A stretch of 64,000 nt of DNA from Eurosta solidaginis (Eukaryota; Arthropoda; Insecta; Diptera; Tephritidae), in assembly GCF_040869045.1 (NCBI RefSeq), contig NW_027136907.1, positions 496,001-560,000 on the forward strand. The letters run 5' to 3'. How positions within the stretch are numbered: position 1 is the first letter of the stretch; each line of letters begins with the position of its first letter. Under the pieces are notes generated by a model that was not told the origin of the DNA, did no database searches, and saw nothing but the letters and a program-made list of their open reading frames with translations. The translations under genes and the position numbers were made by a program. Positions 50,841 through 64,000 of this stretch are shown here, one piece after another.

Positions 50841-53800
50841 AGTAGGCTACACGAGAACGGAGACGTCGAGTAACCAAAACAAATACGTTAAACAAATTCG
50901 TACATGTTATTTATCAATTTAACTCTAGAATTAAAGGATATACAACGAGAAACAACGTTTGACAACCTTTAAACAGTTTTAATAACTATCTCAAAAATTG
51001 TCGCTCTGATGCAAACAACTGATGAGTTATCTACTTAAATTTGTTGAACAAAACGACTTACGTATTTTAAACATGCTAACCTTTAGCCCGGTAAGCAAAT
51101 TAAAAAAAAACGCAATATGTAGGCTACACGAGAACGGAGACGTCGAGTAACCAAAACAAATGCGTTAAACAAATTCGTACACGTTATTTATCAATTTAAC
51201 TCTAGAATTAAAGGATATACAACGAGAAACAACGTTTGACAACCTTTAAACAGTTTTAATAACTATCTCAAAAATTGTCGCTCTGATGCAAACAACTGAT
51301 GAGTTATCTACTTAAATTTGATGAACAAAACGACTTACGTATTTTAAACATGCTAACCTTTAGCCCGGTAAGCAAATTAAAAAAAAAACGCAATATATAG
51401 GCTACACGAGAACGGAGACGTCGAGTAACCAAAACAAATGCGTTAAACAAATTCGTACACGTTATTTATCAATTTAACTCTAGAATTAAAGGATATACAA
51501 CGAGAAACAACGTTTGACAACCTTTAAACAGTTTTAATAACTATCTCAAAAATTATCGCTCTGATGCAAACAACTGATGAGTTATCTACTTAAATTTGTT
51601 GAACAAATTACGTATTTTAAGCATGCTAACCTTTAGCCCGGTAAGCAAATTAAAAAAAAAACGCAATATGTAGGCTACACGATAACGGAGACGTCGAGTA
51701 ACCATCACAAATGCGTTAAACAAATTCGTACACGTTATTTATCAATTTAACTCTAGAATTAAAGGATATACAACGAGAAACAACGTTTGACAACCTTTAA
51801 ACAGTTTTAATAACTATCTCAAAAATTGTCGCTCTGATGCAAACAACTGCTGATTTATCTACTTAAATTTGATGAACAAAACGACTTACGTATTTTAAAC
51901 ATGCTAACCTTTAGCCCGGTAAGCAAATTAAAAAACAAACGCAATGTGTAGGCTACACGAGAACGGAGACGTCGAGTAACCAAAACAAATGCGTTAAATT
52001 AAATTCGTACACGTTATTTATCAATTTAACTCTAGAATTAAAGGATATACAACGAGAAACAACGTTTGACAACCTTTAAACAGTTTTAATAACTATCTCA
52101 AAAATTATCGCTCTGATGCAAACAACTGATGAGTTATCTACTTAAATTTGTTGAACAAAACGACTTACGTATTTTAAGCATGCTAACCTTTAGCCCGGAA
52201 AGCAAATTAAAAAAAAAACGCAATATGTAGGCTACACGAGAACGGAGACGTCGAGTAACCAAAACAAATGCGTTAAACAAATTCGTACACGTTATTTATC
52301 AATTTAACTCTAGAATTAAAGGATATACAACGAGAAACAACGTTTGACAACCTTTAAACAGTTTTAATAACTATCTCAAAAATTGTCGCTCTGATGCAAA
52401 CAACTGCTGAGTTATCTACTCAAATTTGTTGAACAAAACGACTTACGTATTTTAAGCATGCTAACCTTTAGCCCGGTAAGCAAATTTAAAAAAAACGCAA
52501 TATGTAGGCTACACGAGAACGGAGACGTCGAGTAACCAAACCAAATGCGTTAAACAAATTCGTACACGTTATTTATCAATTTAACTCTAGAATTAAAGGA
52601 TATACAACGAGAAACAACGTTTGACAACCTTTAAACAGTTTTAATAACTATCTCAAAAATTATCGCTCTGATGCAAACAACTGATGAGTTATCTACTTAA
52701 ATTTGATGAACAAAACGACTTACGTATTTTAAACATGCTAACCTTTAGCCCGGTAAGCAAATTAAAAAAAAAAACGCAATATGTAGGCTACACGAGAACG
52801 GAGACGTCGAGTAACCAAAACAAATGCGTTAAACAAATTCGTACACGTTATTTATCAATTTAACTCTAGAATTAAAGGATATACAACGAGAAACAACGTT
52901 TGACAACCTTTAAACAGTTTTAATAACTATCTCAAAAATTGTCTCTCTGATGCAAACAACTGATGAGTTATCTACTTAAATTTGATGAACAAAACGACTT
53001 ACGTATTTTAAACATGCTAACCTTTAGCCCGGTAAGCAAATTAAAAAAAAAACGCAATATGTAGGCTACACGAGAACGGAGACGTCGAGTAACCAAAACA
53101 AATGCGTTAAACAAATTCGTACACGTTATTTATCAATTTAACTCTAGAATTAAAGGATATACAACGAGAAACAACGTTTGACAACCTTTAAACAGTTTTA
53201 ATAACTATCTCAAAAATTGTCGCTCTGATGCAAACAACTGATGAGTTATCTACTTAAATTTGATGAACAAAACGACTTACGTATTTTAAACATGCTAACC
53301 TTTAGCCCGGTAAGCAAATTAAAAAAAAAAACGCAATATGTAGGCTACACGAGAACGGAGACGTCGAGTAACCAAAACAAATGCGTTAAACAAATTCGTA
53401 CACGTTATTTATCAATTTAACTCTAGAATTAAAGGATATACAACGAGAAACAACGTTTGACAACCTTTAAACAGTTTTAATAACTATCTCAAAAATTGTC
53501 GCTCTGATGCAAAAAACTGATGAGTTATCTACTTAAATTTGATGAACAAAACGACTTACGTATTTTAAGCATGCTAACCTTTAGCCCGGTAAGCAAATTA
53601 AAAAAAAACGCAATATGTAGGCTACACGAGAACGGAGACGTCGAGTAACCAAAACAAATACGTTAAACAAATTCGTACACGTTATTTATCAATTTAACTC
53701 TAGAATTAAAGGATATACAACGAGAAACAACGTTTGACAACCTTTAAACAGTTTTAATAACTATCTCAAAAATTGTCGCTCTGATGCAAACAACTGATGA

Positions 53801-55560
53801 TTTATCTACTTAAATTTGTTGAACAAAACGACTTACGTATTTTAAACATGCTAACCTTTAGCCCGGTAAGCAAATTAAAAAAAAAACGCAATATGTAGGC
53901 TACACGAGAACGGAGACGTCGAGTAACCAAAACAAATGCGTTAAACAAATTCGTACACGTTATTTATCAATTTAACTCTAGAATTAAAGGATATACAACG
54001 AGAAACAAAGTTTGACAACCTTTAAACAGTTTTAATAACTATCTCAAAAATTGTCGCTCTGATGCAAACAACTGATGAGTTATCTACTCAGATTTGTTGA
54101 ACAAAACGACTTACGTATTTTAAACATGCTAACCTTTAGCCCGGTAAGCAAATTAAAAAAAAAACGCAATATGTAGGCTACACGAGAACGGAGACGCCGA
54201 GTAACCAAAACAAATGCGTTAAACAAATTCGTACACGTTATTTATCAATTTAACTCTAGAATTAAAGGATATACAACGTGAAACAACGTTTGACAACCTT
54301 TAAACAGTTTTAATAACTATCTCAAAAATTGTCGTTCTGATGCAAACAACTGATGAGTTATCTACTTAAATTTGATGAACAAAACGACTTACGTATTTTA
54401 AACATGCTAACCTTTAGCCCGGTAAGCAAATTAAAAAAAAAAACGCAATATGTAGGCTACACGAGAACGGAGACGTCGAGTAACCAAAACAAATATGTTA
54501 AACAAATTCGTACACGTTATTTATCAATTTAACTCTAGAATTAAAGGATATACAACGAGAAACAACGTTTGACAACCTTTAAACAGTTTTAATAACTATC
54601 TCAAAAATTTTCGCTCTGATGCAAACAACTGCTGAGTTATCTACTCAAATTTGTTGAACAAAACGACTTACGTATTTTAAACATGCTAACCTTTAGCCCG
54701 GTAAGCAAATTAAAAAAAAAACGCAATATGTAGGCTATACGAGAACGGAGACGTCGAGTAACCAAAACAAATGCGTTAAACAAATTCGTACACGTTATTT
54801 ATCAATTTAACTCTAGAATTAAAGGATATACAACGAGAAACAACGTTTGACAACCTTTAAACAGTTTTAATAACTATCTCAAAAATTGTCGCTCTGATGC
54901 AAACAACTGATGAGTTATCTACTTAAATTTGATGAACAAAACGACTTACGTATTTTAAACATGCTAACCTTTAGCCCGGTAAGCAAATTAAAAAAAAAAA
55001 CGCAATATGTAGGCTACACGAGAACGGAGACGTCGAGTAACCAAAACAAATGCGTTAAACAAATTCGTACACGTTATTTATCAATTTAACTCTAGAATTA
55101 AAGGATATACAACGAGAAACAACGTTTGACAACCTTTAAACAGTTTTAATAACTATCTCAAAAATTGTCGCTCTGATGCAAACAACTGCTGAGTTATCTA
55201 CTCAAATTTGTTGAACAAAACGACTTACGTATTTCAAACATGCTAACCTTTAGCCCGGTAAGCAAATTAAAAAAAAAACGCAATATGTAGGCTACACGAG
55301 AACGGAGACGTCGAGTAACCAAAACAAATGCGTTAAACAAATTCGTACACGTTATTTATCAATTTAACTCTAGAATTAAAGGATATACAACGAGAAACAA
55401 CGTTTGACAACCTTTAAACAGTTTTAATAACTATCTCAAAAATTATCGCTCTAATCCAAACAACTGCTGAGTTATCTACTCAAATTTGTTGAACAAAACG
55501 ACTTACGTATTTTAAACATGTTAACCTTTAGCCCGGTAAGCAAATTAAAAAAAAAACGCA
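50841..55560 (+). repeat. Large HOR block B'
   Basis: All B markers recur at an offset of about 10007-10010 bp: AGTAGGC at 50841, the 5-bp deletion at 51601, CATCAC 51703, AACCAAACCAAATG near 52535, TGTCTCTCTG near 52941, GACGCCGAG 54195 and CAAATATG 54492. The distance from the 5-bp deletion to CAAATATG (2892 bp) is essentially identical to B (2893). CTATACGAG near 54735 is shared with the next block but not with B. A C-interrupted A-tract at about 51936 is private. Confidence 0.85.
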
Positions 55561-58500
55561 ATATGTAGGCTACACGAGAACGGAGACGTCGAGTAACCAA
55601 AACAAATGCGTTCAACAAATTCGTACACGTTATTTATCAATTTAACTCTAGAATTAAAGGATATACAACGAGAAACAACGTTTGACAACCTTTAAACAGT
55701 TTTAATAACTATCTCAAAAATTGTCGCTCTGATGCAAACAACTGATGAGTTATCTACTTAAATTTGATGAACAAAACGACTTACGTATTTTAAGCATGCT
55801 AACCTTTAGCCCGGTAAGCAAATTAAAAAAAAAACGCAATATGTAGGCTACACGAGAACGGAGACGTCGAGTAACCAAAACAAATGCGTTAAACAAATTC
55901 GTACACGTTATTTATCAATTTAACTCTAGAATTAAAGGATATACAACGAGAAACAACGTTTGACAACCTTTAAACAGTTTTAATAACTATCTCAAAAATT
56001 GTCGCTCTGATGCAAACAACTGATGAGTTATCTACTTAAATTTGTTGAACAAAACGACTTACGTATTTTAAACATGCTAACCTTTAGCCCGGTAAGCAAA
56101 TTAAAAAAAAACGCAATATGTAGGCTACACGAGAACGGAGACGTCGAGTAACCAAAACAAATGCGTTAAACAAATTCGTACACGTTATTTATCAATTTAA
56201 CTCTAGAATTAAAGGATATACAACGAGAAACAACGTTTGACAACCTTTAAACAGTTTTAATAACTATCTCAAAAATTGTCGCTCTGATGCAAACAACTGA
56301 TGAGTTATCTACTTAAATTTGATGAACAAAACGACTTACGTATTTTAAACATGCTAACCTTTAGCCCGGTAAGCAAATTAAAAAAAAAAACGCAATATGT
56401 AGGCTACACGAGAACAGAGACGTCGAGTAACCAAAACAAATGCGTTAAACAAATTCGTACACGTTATTTATCAATTTAACTCTAGAATTAAAGGATATAC
56501 AACGAGAAACAACGTTTGACAACCTTTAAACAGTTTTAATAACTATCTCAAAAATTATCGCTCTGATGCAAACAACTGATGAGTTATCTACTTAAATTTG
56601 TTGAACAAATTACGTATTTTAAGTATGCTAACCTTTAGCCCGGTAAGCAAATTAAAAAAAAAACGCAATATGTAGGCTACACGATAACGGAGACGTCGAG
56701 TAACCATCACAAATGCGTTAAACAAATTCGTACACGTTATTTATCAATTTAACTCTAGAATTAAAGGATATACAACGAGAAACAACGTTTGACAACCTTT
56801 AAACAGTTTTAATAACTATCTCAAAAATTGTCGCTCTGATGCAAACAACTGATGATTTATCTACTTAAATTTGATGAACAAAACGACTTACGTATTTTAA
56901 ACATGCTAACCTTTAGCCCGGTAAGCAAATTAAAAAAAAAACGCAATGTGTAGGCTACACGAGAACGGAGACGTCGAGTAACCAAAACAAATGCGTTAAA
57001 TTAAATTCGTACACGTTATTTATCAATTTAACTCTAGAATTAAAGGATATACAACGAGAAACAACGTTTGACAACCTTTAAACAGTTTTAATAACTATCT
57101 CAAAAATTATCGCTCTGATGCAAACAACTGATGAGTTATCTACTTAAATTTGTTGAACAAAACGACTTACGTATTTTAAGCATGCTAACCTTTAGCCCGG
57201 TAAGCAAATTAAAAAAAAAACGCAATATGTAGGCTACACGAGAACGGAGACGTCGAGTAACCAAAACAAATGCGTTAAACAAATTCGTACACGTTATTTA
57301 TCAATTTAACTCTAGAATTAAAGGATATACAACGAGAAACAACGTTTGACAACCTTTAAACAGTTTTAATAACTATCTCAAAAATTGTCGCTCTGATGCA
57401 AACAACTGCTGAGTTATCTACTCAAATTTGTTGAACAAAACGACTTACGTATTTTAAGCATGCTAACCTTTAGCCCGGTAAGCAAATTAAAAAAAAAACG
57501 CAATATGTAGGCTACACGAGAACGGAGACGTCGAGTAACCAAACCAAATGCGTTAAACAAATTCGTACACGTTATTTATCAATTTAACTCTAGAATTAAA
57601 GGATATACAACGAGAAACAACGTTTGACAACCTTTAAACAGTTTTAATAACTATCTCAAAAATTATCGCTCTGATGCAAACAACTGATGAGTTATCTACT
57701 TAAATTTGATGAACAAAACGACTTACGTATTTTAAACATGCTAACCTTTAGCCCGGTAAGCAAATTAAAAAAAAAACGCAATATGTAGGCTACACGAGAA
57801 CGGAGACGTCGAGTAACCAAAACAAATGCGTTAAACAAATTCGTACACGTTATTTATCAATTTAACTCTAGAATTAAAGGATATACAACGAGAAACAACG
57901 TTTGACAACCTTTAAACAGTTTTAATAACTATCTCAAAAATTGTCTCTCTGATGCAAACAACTGATGAGTTATCTACTTAAATTTGATGAACAAAACGAC
58001 TTACGTATTTTAAACATGCTAACCTTTAGCCCGGTAAGCAAATTAAAAAAAAAAACGCAATATGTAGGCTACACGAGAACGGAGACGTCGAGTAACCAAA
58101 ACAAATGCGTTAAACAAATTCGTACACGTTATTTATCAATTTAACTCTAGAATTAAAGGATATACAACGAGAAACAACGTTTGACAACCTTTAAACAGTT
58201 TTAATAACTATCTCAAAAATTGTCGCTCTGATGCAAACAACTGATGAGTTATCTACTTAAATTTGATGAACAAAACGACTGACGTATTTTAAACATGCTA
58301 ACCTTTAGCCCGGTAAGCAAATTAAAAAAAAAAACGCAATATGTAGGCTACACGAGAACGGAGACGTCGAGTAACCAAAACAAATGCGTTAAACAAATTC
58401 GTACACGTTATTTATCAATTTAACTCTAGAATTAAAGGATATACAACGAGAAACAACATTTGACAACCTTTAAACAGTTTTAATAACTATCTCAAAAATT

Positions 58501-60850
58501 GTCGCTCTGATGCAAACAACTGCTGAGTTATCTACTCAAATTTGTTGAACAAAACGACTTACGTATTTTAAGCATGCTAACCTTTAGCCCGGTAAGCAAA
58601 TTAAAAAAAAACGCAATATGTAGGCTACACGAGAACGGAGACGTCGAGTAACCAAACCAAATGCGTTAAACAAATTCGTACACGTTATTTATCAATTTAA
58701 CTCTAGAATTAAAGGATATACAACGAGAAACAACGTTTGACAACCTTTAAACAGTTTTAATAACTATCTCAAAAATTATCGCTCTGATGCAAACAACTGA
58801 TGAGTTATCTACTTAAATTTGATGAACAAAACGACTTACGTATTTTAAACATGCTAACCTTTAGCCCGGTAAGCAAATTAAAAAAAAAACGCAATATGTA
58901 GGCTACACGAGAACGGAGACGTCGAGTAACCAAAACAAATGCGTTAAACAAATTCGTACACGTTATTTATCAATTTAACTCTAGAATTAAAGGATATACA
59001 ACGAGAAACAACGTTTGACAACCTTTAAACAGTTTTAATAACTATCTCAAAAATTGTCTCTCTGATGCAAACAACTGATGAGTTATCTACTTAAATTTGA
59101 TGAACAAAACGACTTACGTATTTTAAACATGCTAACCTTTAGCCCGGTAAGCAAATTAAAAAAAAACGCAATATGCAGGCTACACGAGAACGGAGACGTC
59201 GAGTAACCAAAACAAATGCGTTAAACAAATTCGTACACGTTATTTATCAATTTAACTCTAGAATTAAAGGATATACAACGAGAAACAACGTTTGACAACC
59301 TTTAAACAGTTTTAATAACTATCTCAAAAATTGTCGCTCTGATGCAAACAACTGATGAGTTATCTACTTAAATTTGATGAACAAAACGACTTACGTATTT
59401 TAAACATGCTAACCTTTAGCCCGGTAAGCAAATTAAAAAAAAAAAACGCAATATGTAGGCTACACGAGAACGGAGACGTCGAGTAACCAAAACAAATGCG
59501 TTAAACAAATTCGTACACGTTATTTATCAATTTAACTCTAGAATTAAAGGATATACAACGAGAAACAACGTTTGACAACCTTTAAACAGTTTTAATAACT
59601 ATCTCAAAAATTGTCGCTCTGATGCAAACAACTGATGAGTTATCTACTTAAATTTGATGAACAAAACGACTTACGTATTTTAAGCATGCTAACCTTTAGA
59701 CCGGTAAGCAAATTAAAAAAAAACGCAATATGTAGGCTACACGAGAACGGAGACGTCGAGTAACCAAAACAAATACGTTAAACAAATTCGTACACGTTAT
59801 TTATCAATTTAACTCTAGAATTAAAGGATATACAACGAGAAACAACGTTTGACAACCTTTAAACAGTTTTAATAACTATCTCAAAAATTGTCGCTCTGAT
59901 GCAAACAACTGATGATTTATCTACTTAAATTTGTTGAACAAAACGACTTACGTATTTTAAACATGCTAACCTTTAGCCCGGTAAGCAAATTAAAAAAAAA
60001 ACGCAATATGTAGGCTACACGAGAACGGAGACGTCGAGTAACCAAAACAAATGCGTTAAACAAATTCGTACACGTTATTTATCAATTTAACTCTAGAATT
60101 AAAGGATATACAACGAGAAACAAAGTTTGACAACCTTTAAACAGTTTTAATAACTATCTCAAAAATTGTCGCTCTGATGCAAACAACTGATGAGTTATCT
60201 ACTCAGATTTGTTGAACAAAACGACTTACGTATTTTAAACATGCTAACCTTTAGCCCGGTAAGCAAATTAAAAAAAAAACGCAATATGTAGGCTACACGA
60301 GAACGGAGACGCCGAGTAACCAAAACAAATGCGTTAAACAAATTCGTACACGTTATTTATCAATTTAACTCTAGAATTAAAGGATATACAACGTGAAACA
60401 ACGTTTGACAACCTTTAAACAGTTTTAATAACTATCTCAAAAATTGTCGCTCTGATGCAAACAACTGATGAGTTATCTACTTAAATTTGATGAACAAAAC
60501 GACTTACGTATTTTAAACATGCTAACCTTTAGCCCGGTAAGCAAATTAAAAAAAAAAACGCAATATGTAGGCTACACGAGAACGGAGACGTCGAGTAACC
60601 AAAACAAATATGTTAAACAAATTCGTACACGTTATTTATCAATTTAACTCTAGAATTAAAGGATATACAACGAGAAACAACGTTTGACAACCTTTAAACA
60701 GTTTTAATAACTATCTCAAAAATTGTCGCTCTGATGCAAACAACTGCTGAGTTATCTACTCAAATTTGTTGAACAAAACGACTTACGTATTTTAAACATG
60801 CTAACCTTTAGCCCGGTAAGCAAATTAAAAAAAAAACGCAATATGTAGGC
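55561..60850 (+). repeat. Large HOR block B'', with four extra monomers
   Basis: Follows B' directly, with no A block between. Markers are the 5-bp deletion (56603), CATCAC (56705), TTAAATTAAATTCG, AACCAAACCAAATG (57541), TGTCTCTCTG (57942), GACGCCGAG (60310), CAAATATG (60606) and CTATACGAG near 60851. The distance from the 5-bp deletion to CAAATATG is 4005 bp, 1113 bp (four monomers) more than in B and B'. The excess is a tandem duplication: AACCAAACC and TGTCTCTC recur at 58654 and 59055, each 1113 bp after the first. Confidence 0.85.
57541..59765 (+). repeat. Four-monomer tandem duplication inside B''
   Basis: AACCAAACCAAATG at 57541 and 58654, and TGTCTCTC at 57942 and 59055, are both spaced by 1113 bp. 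The unit runs through a T-type CTGCTGAG/AAGCATGC monomer near 58.52 kb. The change is absent in B, B' and B''', so it is young relative to the split of these blocks. Confidence 0.8.
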
Positions 60851-63800
60851 TATACGAGAACGGAGACGTCGAGTAACCAAAACAAATGCGTTAAACAAAT
60901 TCGTACACGTTATTTATCAATTTAACTCTAGAATTAAAGGATATACAACGAGAAACAACGTTTGACAACCTTTAAACAGTTTTAATAACTATCTCAAAAA
61001 TTGTTGCTCTGATGCAAACAACTGATGAGTTATCTACTTAAATTTGATGAACAAAACGACTTACGTATTTTAAACATGCTAACCTTTAGCCCGGTAAGCA
61101 AATTAAAAAAAAAAAACGCAATATGTAGGCTACACGAGAACAGAGACGTCGAGTAACCAAAACAAATGCGTTAAACAAATTCGTACACGTTATTTATCAA
61201 TTTAACTCTAGAATTAAAGGATATACAACGAGAAACAACGTTTGACAACCTTTAAACAGTTTTAATAACTATCTCAAAAATTATCGCTCTGATGCAAACA
61301 ACTGATGAGTTATCTACTTAAATTTGTTGAACAAATTACGTATTTTAAGCATGCTAACCTTTAGCCCGGTAAGCAAATTAAAAAAAAAACGCAATATGTA
61401 GGCTACACGATAACGGAGACGTCGAGTAACCATCACAAATGCGTTAAACAAATTCGTACACGTTATTTATCAATTTAACTCTAGAATTAAAGGATATACA
61501 ACGAGAAACAACGTTTGACAACCTTTAAACAGTTTTAATAACTATCTCAAAAATTGTCGCTCTGATGCAAACAACTGATGATTTATCTACTTAAATTTGA
61601 TGAACAAAACGACTTACGTATTTTAAACATGCTAACCTTTAGCCCGGTAAGCAAATTAAAAAAAAAACGCAATGTGTAGGCTACACGAGAACGGAGACGT
61701 CGAGTAACCAAAACAAATGCGTTAAATTAAATTCGTACACGTTATTTATCAATTTAACTCTAGAATTAAAGGATATACAACGAGAAACAACGTTTGACAA
61801 CCTTTAAAAAGTTTTAATAACTATCTCAAAAATTATCGCTCTGATGCAAACAACTGATGAGTTATCTACTTAAATTTGTTGAACAAAACGACTTACGTAT
61901 TTTAAGCATGCTAACCTTTAGCGCGGTAAGCAAATTAAAAAAAAAACGCAATATGTAGGCTACACGAGAACGGAGACGTCGAGTAACCAAAACAAATGCG
62001 TTAAACAAATTCGTACACGTTATTTATCAATTTAACTCTAGAATTAAAGGATATACAACGAGAAACAACGTTTGACAACCTTTAAACAGTTTTAATAACT
62101 ATCTCAAAAATTGTCGCTCTGATGCAAACAACTGCTGAGTTATCTACTCACATTTGTTGAACAAAACGACTTACGTATTTTAAGCATGCTAACCTTTAGC
62201 CCGGTAAGCAAATTAAAAAAAAAAAACGCAATATGCAGGCTACACGAGAACGGAGACGTCGAGTAACCAAACCAAATGCGTTAAACAAATTCGTACACGT
62301 TATTTATCAATTTAACTCTAGAATTAAAGGATATACAACGAGAAACAACGTTTGACAACCTTTAAACAGTTTTAATAACTATCTCAAAAATTGTCTCTCT
62401 GATGCAAACAACTGATGAGTTATCTACTTAAATTTGATGAACAAAACGACTTACGTATTTTAAACATGCTAACCTTTAGCCCGGTAAGCAAATTAAAAAA
62501 AAAACGCAATATGTAGGCTACACGAGAACGGAGACGTCGAGTAACCAAAACAAATGCGTTAAACAAATTCGTACACGTTATTTATCAATTTAACTCTAGA
62601 ATTAAAGGATATACAACGAGAAACAACGTTTGACAACCTTTAAACAGTTTTAATAACTATCTCAAAAATTGTCGCTCTGATGCAAACAACTGATGAGTTA
62701 TCTACCTAAATTTGATGAACAAAACGACTTACGTATTTTAAACATGCTAACCTTTAGCCCGGTAAGCAAATTAAAAAAAAAAAACGCAATATGTAGGCTA
62801 CACGAGAACGGAGACGTCGAGTAACCAAAACAAATGCGTTAAACAAATTCGTACACGTTATTTATCAATTTAACTCTAGAATTAAAGGATATACAACGAG
62901 AAACAACGTTTGACAACCTTTAAACAGTTTTAATAACTATCTCAAAAATTGTCGCTCTGATGCAAACAACTGATGAGTTATCTACTTAAATTTGATGAAC
63001 AAAACGACTTACGTATTTCAAGCATGCTAACCTTTAGCCCGGTAAGCAAATTAAAAAAAAAAACGCAATATGTAGGCTACACGAGAACGGAGACGTCGAG
63101 TAACCAAAACAAATACGTTAAACAAATTCGTACACGTTATTTATCAATTTAACTCTAGAATTAAAGGATATACAACGAGAAACAACGTTTGACAACCTTT
63201 AAACAGTTTTAATAACTATCTCAAAAATTGTCGCTCTGATGCAAACAACTGATGATTTATCTACTTAAATTTGTTGAACAAAACGACTTACGTATTTTAA
63301 ACATGCTAACCTTTAGCCCGGTAAGCAAATTAAAAAAAAAACGCAATATGTAGGCTACACGAGAACGGAGACGTCGAGTAACCAAAACAAATGCGTTAAA
63401 CAAATTCGTACACGTTATTTATCAATTTAACTCTAGAATTAAAGGATATACAACGAGAAACAAAGTTTGACAACCTTTAAACAGTTTTAATAACTATCTC
63501 AAAAATTGTCGCTCTGATGCAAACAACTGATGAGTTATCTACTCAGATTTGTTGAACAAAACGACTTACGTATTTTAAACATGCTAACCTTTAGCCCGGT
63601 AAGCAAATTAAAAAAAAAAACGCAATATGTAGGCTACACGAGAACGGAGACGCCGAGTAACCAAAACAAATGCGTTAAACAAATTCGTACACGTTATTTA
63701 TCAATTTAACTCTAGAATTAAAGGATATACAACGTGAAACAACGTTTGACAACCTTTAAACAGTTTTAATAACTATCTCAAAAATTGTCGCTCTGATGCA

Positions 63801-64000
63801 AACAACTGATGAGTTATCTACTTAAATTTGATGAACAAAACGACTTACGTATTTTAAGCATGCTAACCTTTAGCCCGGTAAGCAAATTAAAAAAAAAACG
63901 CAATATGTAGGCTACACGAGAACGGAGACGTCGAGTAACCAAAACAAATATGTTAAACAAATTCGTACACGTTATTTATCAATTTAACTCTAGAATTAAA
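60851..64000 (+). repeat. Large HOR block B''', one monomer shorter, cut by the window end
   Basis: Markers are AACAGAGACG near 61140, the 5-bp deletion (61329), CGATAACGG, CATCAC (61431), AATGTGTAGG near 61673, TTAAATTAAATTCG near 61721, AACCAAACC near 62268, TGTCTCTCTG near 62393, GACGCCGAG (63651), ACGTGAAAC near 63732 and CAAATATG (63946). The distance from the 5-bp deletion to CAAATATG is 2619 bp, about one monomer less than in B. The ATTATC monomer that normally separates AACCAAACC from TGTCTCTCTG is missing. The block continues beyond the window. Confidence 0.8.

Larger units (their letters stand above)
1..64000 (+). repeat. 278-bp satellite DNA array, about 230 head-to-tail monomers filling the window
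   Basis: The same unit recurs from the first base to the last; the landmark TCGAGTAACC at positions 1, 279 and 556, for example, gives spacings of 278 and 277 bp. Every copy is in the same orientation and I saw no inversion, spacer or foreign insertion. By eye, neighbouring monomers usually differ by only a few bases, so the array is well homogenised. The consensus is about 32% GC and richer in A on this strand (about 41% A, 27% T). Arrays like this are typical of eukaryotic centromeric, pericentromeric or other heterochromatin. I do not recognise the family. Both ends run off the window, so total array size is unknown. The repeat nature is certain; the chromosomal location is inference. Confidence 0.98.

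Noticed and set aside
1..64000. CRISPR array
   Set aside because: The unit is 278 bp and fully repeated; there are no short repeats separated by unique spacers and no cas genes.
1..64000. Ribosomal DNA spacer repeats or telomeric repeat
   Set aside because: No rRNA sequence lies within 64 kb, and there is no short G-rich telomere-type motif.
1..64000. Assembly artefact (collapsed or looped repeat)
   Set aside because: Not excluded, but unlikely for the whole: monomers carry many distinct private variants arranged in nested, unequal HOR units, which a looped assembly would not produce. Individual duplications still need long-read support.

Overview
The whole 64-kb window is one uninterrupted head-to-tail satellite DNA array. 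The monomer is about 278 bp (277-281 bp depending on an A-tract), all copies point the same way, and there are roughly 230 of them. I see no gene, RNA gene, transposon, CRISPR array or unique sequence anywhere, and neither edge of the array lies inside the window. Such an array points to a eukaryotic chromosome, from pericentromeric, centromeric or other constitutive heterochromatin. The consensus monomer is 32% GC (by hand count A 114, T 74, G 40, C 50) but holds 14 CpG where about 7 are expected. That argues against a heavily CpG-methylated vertebrate or plant genome and favours an invertebrate such as an insect. I cannot name the species or satellite family.

The interest lies in the layered higher-order repeat (HOR) structure, read from shared private variants. 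From 1 to about 4.0 kb the monomers follow no clear higher order. From about 4.0 to 8.3 kb a five-monomer HOR (about 1.39-1.48 kb) runs three times and carries several indel-bearing monomers. From about 9.2 to 17.9 kb a 4.386-kb segment of 16 monomers is tandemly duplicated, with a shared partial deletion as its fingerprint. At 19.6-20.5 kb there is a small two-monomer duplication. From about 20.7 to 38 kb two monomer haplotypes, D and T, largely alternate, giving a dimeric periodicity of about 556 bp. Over part of this stretch a larger HOR appears as successive versions of 12, 13 and 14 monomers (25.2-36.0 kb).

From about 34 kb a still larger arrangement appears: block A (34.2-40.8), block B (40.8-45.6), A' (45.6-50.8), B' (50.8-55.6), then B'' (55.6-60.85) and B''' (60.85 to the window end). 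B-type blocks share a 5-bp deletion and a long ordered list of diagnostic changes. They differ by whole-monomer gains and losses, which is what unequal crossover or similar tandem amplification would leave.

Nothing here encodes a convincing protein. The few frames of 60-72 codons arise where A-tract length or a point change happens to remove stops from the monomer. Conserved non-coding elements of the monomer are an A-tract of 9-14 A, an 18-bp quasi-palindrome centred on an XbaI site, and an imperfect hairpin. No CENP-B box was found in the consensus. Whether the array is centromeric cannot be decided from the sequence.
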